This document shows, piece by piece, positions 1 through 5,092 of a stretch of 5,092 nucleotides of DNA (within the stretch, counting starts at the first letter, position 1; the number at the start of each line of letters is the position of its first letter). Source of the stretch: Desulfohalobiaceae bacterium (GTDB lineage: Bacteria > Desulfobacterota > Desulfovibrionia > Desulfovibrionales > Desulfothermaceae); the NCBI GenBank assembly GCA_021737115.1, contig JAIPER010000300.1, forward strand, positions 1 to 5,092, read 5' to 3'. The position numbers and the translations under genes are program-made. The notes under the pieces were generated by a model. That model worked only from the letters and a program-made list of their open reading frames with translations, made no database searches and had not been told where the DNA came from.

Positions 1-1195
1 TGACGATTCTGGGGTTGGGTCCCTGCTTATAGGCCCCGATAATGATCAGCTCTTCCTGCTCCGCGTACACGGCCAAAGTTTCCCTGATACGTCCACTCAT
101 CCTTAAGTGATCCGGATCAACGAGCCGCTGCATGACCCGGCTGTTGGAATGGAGCACGTCTATAGCCGGATAGTGATGCTTGGCCGCCAGTTCACGGGAA
201 AGAACAATATGTCCATCCAGAATTGAACGAACCGCATCCGCCACCGGTTCATTCATGTCATCGCCCTCGACCAGGACCGTAAACAGTCCGGTGATGCTGC
301 CCAGGCCGTTAAAACTGCCGGCCCGCTCCAATAGCTTCGGCAGCCTGGAGAAAACCGAGGGCGTATATCCTTTGGTTGTCGGCGGTTCCCCCACAGCCAG
401 GCCGATTTCCCGCATGGCCATGGCAAAACGGGTGACCGAGTCCATCATCAGCAAGACATCTTTGCCCTGTGCACAAAAATATTCAGCCATGGCCATGGCG
501 GTGAAGGCGCCCCGCATCCTCATCAGCGGAGACTGGTCTGAAGTCGCGGTCACCACGACCGAGCGGGCCAAACCGGCCTCACCCAGATCGTCTTCGATAA
601 ATTCCCTGACTTCGCGGCCTCTTTCCCCGATCAGGGCGATAACATTGACATCCGCCTCGGTGTTTCTGGCCATCATGCTCAGAAGGACGCTCTTGCCCAC
701 CCCGGAACCGGCCATGATCCCCATTCTCTGCCCCCGGCCGCAGGTCAGGAGTCCGTTGATGGACCTGACCCCGAGATCAAGGATGTCGGCAATCTGACTC
801 CGATCCATGGGACCAGGCGGCAGATGATACAAATCCCTCTTCTCTGTGTATTGAACAGCTCCCTGGCCGTCCACCGGCCTTCCCAGGGCGTCGAGCACTC
901 GACCCAGCAAGGATGGTCCCACCTCGAGCTGCGCACTCGCATCCAGGACCCTGATGACGCTGCCGACCCCGAGCCCGTGCATCTCCCCCAGGGGCATGAG
1001 AAGAGCCACGCTCTCCTTGAATCCGACCACTTCGGCCCGGATCGCTTGCCCGCCGTGCAGGGGGGTCACCTCACAGAGGGAACCGAGGGTGGCCAGGGGA
1101 CAATAGCCCTCTATGAGCAGACCGACGATCCTGGTCACTTTGCCCTGGACACGCAATGGATTAACCCGGTTTAACGAATCTAAGACCTGTTGCAT
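1..1195 (-). CDS. fliI: Flagellar export ATPase FliI (3' end cut by window edge)
   Basis: Cytoplasmic ATPase of the flagellar type III export apparatus; it hydrolyses ATP to help unload and deliver rod, hook and filament subunits, working with FliH and FliJ. I translated this frame directly: 398 codons from ATG at 1195-1193, open to the left edge. The family is usually about 440 residues, so roughly 40 C-terminal residues are missing. Visible features are an N-terminal beta-barrel region containing GSLCEV, a Walker A motif AGSGVGKS at residues 162-169, GERGRE at 190-195 (E191 matches the catalytic Glu of F1-type ATPases), Walker B DVLLMMDS at 246-253, then GEPPTTKGYTPSVF and LVEGDDMNEP, both typical of FliI. 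The start is fixed by an in-frame TGA just upstream (1207-1205). An oddity is M261 where FliI normally has Gln (FAMAQREI, here FAMAMREI). It is last in the visible operon, 25 nt after fliH. SctN-type ATPases are homologous, but the flagellar neighbours settle the call. Confidence 0.97.
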   Translation of the reverse strand, partial: MQQVLDSLNRVNPLRVQGKVTRIVGLLIEGYCPLATLGSLCEVTPLHGGQAIRAEVVGFKESVALLMPLGEMHGLGVGSVIRVLDASAQLEVGPSLLGRVLDALGRPVDGQGAVQYTEKRDLYHLPPGPMDRSQIADILDLGVRSINGLLTCGRGQRMGIMAGSGVGKSVLLSMMARNTEADVNVIALIGERGREVREFIEDDLGEAGLARSVVVTATSDQSPLMRMRGAFTAMAMAEYFCAQGKDVLLMMDSVTRFAMAMREIGLAVGEPPTTKGYTPSVFSRLPKLLERAGSFNGLGSITGLFTVLVEGDDMNEPVADAVRSILDGHIVLSRELAAKHHYPAIDVLHSNSRVMQRLVDPDHLRMSGRIRETLAVYAEQEELIIIGAYKQGPNPRIV

Positions 1196-1220
1196 ATACT
1201 TACGTCATAAATGGTGTTTT
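1196..1220 (-). promoter_or_regulatory. fliH-fliI spacer with weak ribosome binding site
   Basis: These 25 nt separate the fliH stop from the fliI ATG. On the coding strand they are A/T-rich, with no GGAGG-like run at the usual distance; the nearest purine stretch is GTAAG, only a few bases from the ATG. An out-of-frame ATG followed almost at once by TAA also lies here. fliI translation may therefore depend on ribosomes finishing fliH. Seen: the missing Shine-Dalgarno. Inferred: the coupling. Confidence 0.5.
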
Positions 1221-1943
1221 TTACTCTTCAAAGGTCCTGCTGTCGGTCAGGATCTCCTTGCGAAGATGTTCATGCATTTCATTTAGTTGTGTCTCGATAG
1301 CCGCATCGACGTCACCTGTATGGGATTCAGCCAGACATCCGCCTCTGGAGACGGCCTCATCGGTCCGAAACGAAATATTCTGCAGCCCTCTCATGCCGGC
1401 CAAAAGCAGAGGCTCTTGTTCAGTCACCACTTTCAGATCCTCCGGATGGACCGTGATGGTGTATTCATCCGATTGAACCGCTGCCTCCAGGGCCCTGGTC
1501 ACCGTCTTCACCACGATTTCCTTCTTTTCCTCTACTTCGGTCTGGATGACCTGTCTGGCCACTCCTATGATCAGGCGGACCATATCCTCCTTGCTCTTTG
1601 TGAGCAAGGATTCACGCAAGCGGCTGATCTGTTCCAATCCATCGGCCAGGGCCTGGGAAGCGGTATGCAGTTTTCCTTCGGCCTCCTGGCGACCGTCGCT
1701 TTTCCCTCTTGTGTAGGCCTCTTTCTTGATCGCCTCCAGGTCGATCTTCTGTTCCGGAGCCGATTTGGTTTGCTTGGTCGCAGATGCCTCGGGTTTTTCA
1801 GCCGCCCGCTCCTCTTTTTGTCTGTGTTTAGGCTGGAATTTGGGCACAAAAAACGAGTCCTTACCGGCATCCCTGGACTCGAGATCCAGAAAGGTGACAC
1901 TCTCGAACTGAACTCCGCTGCCGGAAGGAAATATCTTAGACAA
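1221..1943 (-). CDS. fliH: Flagellar assembly protein FliH (export ATPase regulator)
   Basis: FliH is the peripheral-stalk-like partner of FliI: it binds the FliI N-terminus as a dimer, restrains its ATPase activity and docks it at the export gate and C-ring. The 240 residues show a variable N-terminus (1-35), a charged Lys/Glu/Ala-rich linker (36-75), one GxxxG step (G80 to G84) where FliH proteins carry helix-packing glycine repeats, a long helical segment (about 85-150) and the conserved C-terminal domain with VSRGGCLAES (198-207) and GDVDAAIETQL (210-220), the family signature. The start is TTG at 1943-1941, inside the last codons of fliG (8-nt overlap) and preceded by a strong GGAGGAGGT; the only upstream in-frame alternative I see is CTG. 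The N-terminus has no Trp, unlike enterobacterial FliH, which uses two Trp residues for docking. SctL-type secretion proteins are homologous; the context makes it FliH. Confidence 0.94.
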   Translation of the reverse strand: MSKIFPSGSGVQFESVTFLDLESRDAGKDSFFVPKFQPKHRQKEERAAEKPEASATKQTKSAPEQKIDLEAIKKEAYTRGKSDGRQEAEGKLHTASQALADGLEQISRLRESLLTKSKEDMVRLIIGVARQVIQTEVEEKKEIVVKTVTRALEAAVQSDEYTITVHPEDLKVVTEQEPLLLAGMRGLQNISFRTDEAVSRGGCLAESHTGDVDAAIETQLNEMHEHLRKEILTDSRTFEE

Positions 1944-2946
1944 GGGTTTCCTGACCTCCTCCAGCCATGACGATCTGGCCCTCTTCTTCGAGTCTCAAGG
2001 CAATCTTGACGATACTCTGCTGGGCCTGCTCCACCTCGGACAACCTGACCGGGCCGAGCGCCTCCAGGTCTTCGGTGATAATATCCGCGGCCCGCTCACT
2101 GATGTTTTTGAATATCTTGTCCTTTACGTTATCAGGGGCCGTCTTCAGGGCCAGGGTCAAGGTCTCGTTCTTGACTTCCCGTAAGATCTTCTGCATGCCG
2201 ACATTATCGATCAGGGACAGATCGTCGAAAGTGAACATCAGGTTTTTGATCTTCTCGGCAGTCTCGGAATCCATTTCCTCGATCCCGTTCAGAATGCTCT
2301 CCTCGACCCCTCGTTCCATCCTGGTCAAAATCTCGACCACTTTGTCCACCCCACCGACATGGTGCTGATCTTTCTTGACGAAGCCCCCGATCTCTCTTTG
2401 CAGGGCCTCTTCAATCTGGTGAATGACTTCCGGGGAGACCTTTTCTATCCTGGCTATCCTGTAGACCACATCCGCTCTCAAATCTTCAGGCAGATAGTAG
2501 AGCACATTGCCGGTGTGATCTGCTTTCTGGGTGGACAAAATCAAGGCCACGGTCTGGGGATGCTCGTTTTGCAATAAACCCGCCACCATTCGTGGTTCCA
2601 TCATGGAAATGGTCTCCAGAGGCTTCCCCCCGAACTCTGAGTTGAGTTCATCCAGAATGGACTCCACCCGGTTGCTGTCTCCGGTGGAAGTCAAGGCGTT
2701 ATTCACAAATTCGCCCCCATCAACGAACAACCCGGCATACTCCTGCCGGGTCTTGCGATACTGCTCCTCCACCTGCTTGGCCAGGTCGGCCGGCACATGC
2801 TCCACCCCTTTCATATAACTGCTGATCCATCTGACCTCTTCGTCTTTCAGCTCTTTAAAGACCTCTGCGGTGGCCTCTTCCCCAAGGCACAACAAAAGAT
2901 AAGCCGCCTTTTCCGCACCGGTCATCTTGGTGAAATCCTTTTTCAT
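1936..2946 (-). CDS. fliG: Flagellar motor switch protein FliG
   Basis: FliG is the C-ring protein that sits on the FliF tail, binds FliM and meets the MotA/PomA-type stator to produce torque and reverse rotation. Its 336 residues match the family's usual length. The N-terminal domain (about 1-100) binds FliF. The middle domain carries EHPQT (128-132), part of the FliM-binding surface. An MFTF motif (237-240) matches the conserved MFxF hinge in the C-terminal domain. The torque-helix charges all align with E. coli: K268 (K264), R285 (R281), E292 (D288, conservative change), D293 (D289) and R301 (R297). The motor is therefore predicted to be functional, with the usual charge pattern. ATG at 2946 lies 3 nt after the fliF stop and has AGAGGG as its ribosome site within the last fliF codons. 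The 3' end overlaps fliH by 8 nt. Confidence 0.98.
   Translation of the reverse strand: MKKDFTKMTGAEKAAYLLLCLGEEATAEVFKELKDEEVRWISSYMKGVEHVPADLAKQVEEQYRKTRQEYAGLFVDGGEFVNNALTSTGDSNRVESILDELNSEFGGKPLETISMMEPRMVAGLLQNEHPQTVALILSTQKADHTGNVLYYLPEDLRADVVYRIARIEKVSPEVIHQIEEALQREIGGFVKKDQHHVGGVDKVVEILTRMERGVEESILNGIEEMDSETAEKIKNLMFTFDDLSLIDNVGMQKILREVKNETLTLALKTAPDNVKDKIFKNISERAADIITEDLEALGPVRLSEVEQAQQSIVKIALRLEEEGQIVMAGGGQETLV
1954..1962 (-). promoter_or_regulatory. Ribosome binding site for fliH, inside fliG
   Basis: The coding strand reads GGAGGAGGT here, two overlapping anti-Shine-Dalgarno matches about 10-11 nt before the TTG start at 1943. In fliG the same bases form the glycine codons near its C-terminus. 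This site supports the TTG start. A strong site before a weak start codon, overlapping the upstream gene's stop, is a usual layout for translational coupling. Confidence 0.75.
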
Positions 2947-2949
2947 TGC

Positions 2950-4485
2950 CTATCCCTCTTTGAGCCAGGTCTTGATCACCTGGGTGGGGGTCACCTGGCT
3001 GTTGGTCAGCTCCTGCCGCAAGCGGGCCGGCGGATCAAGGGCTTTCTTCTCGGACCCATACTCGTCCTCCAACTCAGTCACGGTCTTGGCCGAGATTGCC
3101 GACTCTCCCCGCAGGGTCTTCACCAGCGGGCGGACGAGCACGAAATAGAGCAGGACCGCCAAAAACAGCAAGAGCGCGTACTTGGCATAGGGAATATAAT
3201 CATAGACAGCAGAGCCGGCTGATGCACCCCCGCTTCCTTCCAGCATCTGCTTTTGAAAAGGCATGGAAACGACTTCTATCCGGTCTCCCCGATCCGGGTC
3301 GAGACCAATGGCGCTGACGATCATTCTCCTGATCGATCCAATTTTTTCAGGCGTTAGAGGCACATGGGAGCCTGGTTCTCCATTGACTCCCGGCTTGAAT
3401 TTTTCAGCAACCAGAACGGCGGCCGATATTTTCTTTACCTGCCCCACCGGGCTTTTGATTCTTTTCACGGTCTTGCTGATTTCATAGTTGGTCACTTCTG
3501 AACTTTCCCGGCTGGGAATCGGACCGGAGTTGGCAGTACTTCCACCGCCAAGGTTCGACTCCACCCCGGGAACCCCCCCGGATCGTCTGGATCCGGATTC
3601 ACTCTCGGTGACCTTCTCGCTTCTGGGGACCAGGCTGTCCGGATCGTATTCTTCACTGGTGATTGCTTCCTGGGTAAAGTCGAGATCAGCCGTGACCCTG
3701 ACCACCGAACTCCCCTGGCCCAGGGCCCGGTCCAAAAGAGACTGGGCCCGTTTCTCCAGACGGCCTTCCAGGGTGTTCTTGAATTTGAGCTTATCCGGGA
3801 GCATGATCTGACCGACTTCAGTGCCGCTGTTTTGGCTCAAGGTCCGACCGCTGGTGTCGACCACCGTGACCTGGTTTTTTTTCAGGCCCTCGATGCTCCC
3901 GGCCACCAGATGAATGATCCCCTGGGTCCGGGTCATATCCAGAGCCCGGCCCTCTGCCAGATCAATAACCACTGAGGCTTTGGCCTGTTCCTGCTGATCC
4001 TGCAGCAGACGCTCCTCAGGGAGCACCAGATGCACCCTGGCTGACTTGACCGCATCAAGGGCCATGATCGTCCGGGCCAGTTCACCCTGCAAGGCCCTCT
4101 GATAATTGATCTTCTGCGTGAATTTGGTAACTCCGAAACTCTGCTTATCAAAGATCTCAAAGCCCATCCCCCCCTGCTTGGGAAGCCCGGCCCCGGCCAG
4201 GTTCAACCTGGTTTCATAGACCATCGCGGCCGGGACATAAATCGAGCGGCCGCTGTTGGTCAGTTCATAGGGGACCCCCTGTTCTTTCAGCCATCCGGTC
4301 ACGGAAGCGGCTTCCTGCGGAGCAAGGCCGGTGTACAAGGGCCTGTATTCAGCCTTGTTGGCCTGAAGGATGATAAGCAGAAAAAAGACCAGGGACAGCA
4401 GGACTACTCCGCCCAGGGCCAATTTTCTGGAGATAGGCCAGTTCTTGATATTCTCGACAAGGGTCCTGACGGGAGATTCGGCCAT
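2950..4485 (-). CDS. fliF: Flagellar MS-ring protein FliF
   Basis: FliF oligomerises in the inner membrane to form the MS ring, the platform for rod, C-ring and export gate. The 511 residues are a little under the roughly 550 common in the family. In order: a short cytoplasmic N-terminus, first membrane helix at about 22-41, YscJ/FliF ring-building domains (about 45-210; LNLAGAGLP at 94-102 and ARVHLVLPEE at 149-158 are typical), a third ring-building region (about 230-410) interrupted by a Ser/Gly-rich, low-complexity insert (about 284-330) where the beta-collar lies, second membrane helix at about 436-453, then a cytoplasmic tail ending QVIKTWLKEG that binds FliG. ATG at 4485 is preceded by AAAGG and GGTGG. 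Two runs of seven G on the coding strand fall in the gene (4168-4174 and 3573-3579), both in frame. It follows fliE after an unusually long gap and runs almost directly into fliG. Confidence 0.98.
   Translation of the reverse strand: MAESPVRTLVENIKNWPISRKLALGGVVLLSLVFFLLIILQANKAEYRPLYTGLAPQEAASVTGWLKEQGVPYELTNSGRSIYVPAAMVYETRLNLAGAGLPKQGGMGFEIFDKQSFGVTKFTQKINYQRALQGELARTIMALDAVKSARVHLVLPEERLLQDQQEQAKASVVIDLAEGRALDMTRTQGIIHLVAGSIEGLKKNQVTVVDTSGRTLSQNSGTEVGQIMLPDKLKFKNTLEGRLEKRAQSLLDRALGQGSSVVRVTADLDFTQEAITSEEYDPDSLVPRSEKVTESESGSRRSGGVPGVESNLGGGSTANSGPIPSRESSEVTNYEISKTVKRIKSPVGQVKKISAAVLVAEKFKPGVNGEPGSHVPLTPEKIGSIRRMIVSAIGLDPDRGDRIEVVSMPFQKQMLEGSGGASAGSAVYDYIPYAKYALLLFLAVLLYFVLVRPLVKTLRGESAISAKTVTELEDEYGSEKKALDPPARLRQELTNSQVTPTQVIKTWLKEG
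2954..2959 (-). promoter_or_regulatory. Ribosome binding site for fliG, inside the fliF 3' end
   Basis: AGAGGG on the coding strand lies about 7-8 nt before the fliG ATG and within the last codons of fliF (Lys-Glu-Gly). Because fliF ribosomes pass over it and stop 3 nt before the fliG ATG, termination and reinitiation are likely to be linked. This would help keep FliF and FliG, which assemble in near-equal numbers, in balance; that last point is inference. Confidence 0.7.
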
Positions 4486-4488
4486 GGT

Positions 4489-4500
4489 CCACCAGCCTTT
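4489..4500 (-). promoter_or_regulatory. Ribosome binding site for fliF
   Basis: The coding strand has AAAGG (4500-4496) 10 nt before the fliF ATG and GGTGG (4493-4489) only 3 nt before it. The first has the better spacing. Together they support the ATG at 4485; no other start nearby is as well placed, and the N-terminus leads directly into the expected first membrane helix. Confidence 0.6.
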
Positions 4501-4558
4501 AATTAGTGCTTGAATATAAACTCAGCCATCTACTTCGGTCGTATGAAATGTTTTGCCT

Positions 4559-4607
4559 TATCCAGTTTGCCTTTTTGGATTAATGAACCAAAAAGGCAAA
4601 CTGGATA
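4559..4607. repeat. Perfect 20-bp inverted repeat (hairpin) between fliE and fliF
   Basis: Positions 4559-4578 and 4588-4607 are exact reverse complements (20 of 20), separated by a 9-nt loop (4579-4587). The right arm touches the fliE stop codon (4608-4610), so in the mRNA the stem begins directly after UAG. The stem holds a five-base U/A run at its loop end, but neither strand has a U tract after the stem, so it is not a standard intrinsic terminator. A second copy of AAGGCAAA follows just downstream in the transcript (4552-4559), giving a partial direct repeat of the arm. It could be an attenuating or RNA-processing hairpin that sets fliE apart from fliFGHI, or one copy of a dispersed palindromic repeat. 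I saw no target duplication beside it. Confidence 0.85.
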
Positions 4608-4907
4608 CTAAACCTGCATCCTCATGATCTCTTTGTAGGCGTCCACCGCCTTGTTCCGGACCTGAACCAGCAGGCGCAAAGAGATGTCCGCCTTTTCCAT
4701 GGCGATCATCGCTTCGTGCAGATCCGCCTCCCCGCCGCTGTTCATCTGCAAGGCCGTCTCATCCGCCTTCTGGATATTTTTGGCGGTCTCCTCGAATATT
4801 TGTTCAAACGCCCTGGAAAGGGTTGGCCCGTCTTTTGACCCCGGGGCCGAGCTTTTTGCGGACAGGGCCTGCAGCCCGTTTCCAACCTGGGATATGTCAT
4901 TGCTCAT
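4608..4907 (-). CDS. fliE: Flagellar hook-basal body protein FliE
   Basis: FliE is a small exported protein at the base of the rod; it links the FliF ring to the proximal rod and is among the first export substrates. The 99 residues fit the family (about 100). The N-terminal part is variable and Ser/Gly-rich, with no signal peptide, as expected for type III export. The C-terminal half carries the family block ADLHEAMIAMEKADISLRLLVQVRNKAVDAYKEIMRMQV, given here in short form: LHEAMIAMEKAD, then LLVQVRNK, ending in YKEIMRMQV. I chose the ATG at 4907 over the GTG at 4916, three codons longer, because that GTG is itself part of the AAAGGTG ribosome site. It is the first gene of the visible operon; the stop is TAG, followed at once by a strong hairpin. 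Confidence 0.95.
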   Translation of the reverse strand: MSNDISQVGNGLQALSAKSSAPGSKDGPTLSRAFEQIFEETAKNIQKADETALQMNSGGEADLHEAMIAMEKADISLRLLVQVRNKAVDAYKEIMRMQV

Positions 4908-5092
4908 AAATTTCACCTTTAATCAGAAGTTGGCATAAATTCAGACTTCGTACCAGGGTTCTCTTGCGCGCCCCTCGCTGAGAGGTTCTCTGGTTTTCTT
5001 TGGCTCGCGACATGGGGGAAACCGGACCGTATCTCATGACTAAAACCATAAATCCGCAAAGAGTTCTCGATTATGCAAGATCATAGTTTAGG
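4908..5092. other. fliE leader region, no gene recognised
   Basis: All three minus-strand frames meet stop codons within the first 20 or so bases at the right edge, and none of the short read-outs resembles the end of FlgC, the commonest upstream neighbour of fliE. The region is patchy: A/T-rich ends around a GC-rich core (about 4951-5030). The core holds a direct repeat GGTTCTCT (4957-4964 and 4984-4991), with ACCAG / CTGGT outward of the pair (4952-4956, 4990-4994). I found no -24/-12 sigma-54 site (GG-N10-GC) or sigma-28 site on the minus strand, and no convincing sigma-70 pair. The operon promoter may lie here in diverged form or further right. Confidence 0.5.
4914..4920 (-). promoter_or_regulatory. 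Ribosome binding site for fliE that decides its start
   Basis: AAAGGTG on the coding strand lies 6 nt before the ATG at 4907, an ideal spacing. An in-frame GTG at 4916-4914 sits inside this site, so it cannot use it and has no ribosome site of its own. The protein should therefore begin MSNDIS, not MKFMSN. Confidence 0.8.

Larger units (their letters stand above)
4486..4607. other. fliE-fliF intergenic region
   Basis: This 122-nt gap is the only sizeable space in a block whose other junctions are -8, 3 and 25 nt. Its right part is the 20-bp hairpin; its left part (4486-4558) is A/T-rich with the fliF ribosome site. A TATATT on the coding strand (around 4514-4519) could serve as a -10 element, but I find no convincing -35 partner. 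An internal promoter for fliFGHI is possible, not shown. Confidence 0.5.

Noticed and set aside
180..797. 205-codon open frame on the plus strand
   Set aside because: It lies wholly antisense to fliI, whose Walker motifs and family signature are certain. The translation is Ser/Pro/Arg-rich low-complexity text typical of an antisense shadow.
1287..1970. 227-codon open frame on the plus strand
   Set aside because: It is antisense to all of fliH; it has no recognisable domain, and its length follows from the Glu/Lys/Ala codon use of fliH.
3578..3596. 7-bp inverted repeat CCGGATC / GATCCGG with 5-nt loop
   Set aside because: It is inside fliF, in Ser/Gly/Arg codons of the low-complexity insert, and is short enough to arise from codon repetition.
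2797..3811. Several plus-strand open frames of 73-141 codons
   Set aside because: All are antisense to fliG or fliF, overlap one another in different frames and show no family motifs.
4559..4607. Intrinsic (rho-independent) terminator
   Set aside because: The stem is strong but neither strand has a U tract directly after it, and essential partner genes follow on the same strand.
4931..4945. TGGCA on the plus strand as a sigma-54 -24 element
   Set aside because: No GC follows at the required spacing for the -12 element, and it points away from fliE.
4897..5049. 50-codon minus-strand frame starting MVLVMRYGPV, overlapping the fliE start
   Set aside because: It has no ribosome site, no recognised family and a composition dominated by Arg/Ser; it is best treated as chance, though an upstream leader peptide cannot be excluded.
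1..5092. CRISPR arrays, tRNA/rRNA genes, insertion sequences, defence or novel multi-gene systems
   Set aside because: Nearly all of the window is accounted for by fliE-fliF-fliG-fliH-fliI; I found no spaced repeats, RNA gene signatures or transposase fragments.

Overview
The window is a stretch of a bacterial flagellar basal-body / export-apparatus operon. Every confident gene lies on the minus strand, so transcription runs from the right end (5092) to the left end (1). In transcription order the genes are fliE (rod/MS-ring adaptor), fliF (MS ring), fliG (rotor/switch), fliH (export ATPase regulator/stator) and fliI (export ATPase, cut by the left edge). This fliE-F-G-H-I order is a classic arrangement; fliJ would be expected next, beyond position 1.

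The organism is a motile Gram-negative-type bacterium. The FliG and FliI sequences (for example the FliG C-terminal ALKTAP...ERAADI...GPVRLSEVEQAQQ block) look to me most like Desulfobacterota (former Deltaproteobacteria). That is a judgement from remembered family sequences, not a search. Base composition looks moderately GC-rich by eye and is even across the genes, with no sign of recent transfer in the coding part.

Layout: 1-1195 fliI (398 codons present, C-terminus missing); 1196-1220 short spacer with no good Shine-Dalgarno; 1221-1943 fliH, starting on TTG inside the end of fliG (8-nt overlap); 1936-2946 fliG; a 3-nt gap; 2950-4485 fliF; 4486-4607 a 122-nt non-coding gap with a perfect 20-bp inverted repeat directly after the fliE stop codon; 4608-4907 fliE (start moved to the ATG at 4907); 4908-5092 non-coding leader with no recognisable flgC end and no convincing promoter.

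The products form one machine. FliF builds the MS ring in the inner membrane, and its C-terminal tail holds FliG, which transmits torque and reverses rotation. FliE joins the MS ring to the rod. FliH and FliI are the soluble ATPase complex that delivers substrates to the export gate inside the MS ring. The fliF-fliG-fliH-fliI block is tightly packed and probably translationally coupled, whereas fliE is separated from it by the hairpin. I see no unknown system here. The points most worth a second look are the fliE-fliF hairpin and the unusual fliE leader.
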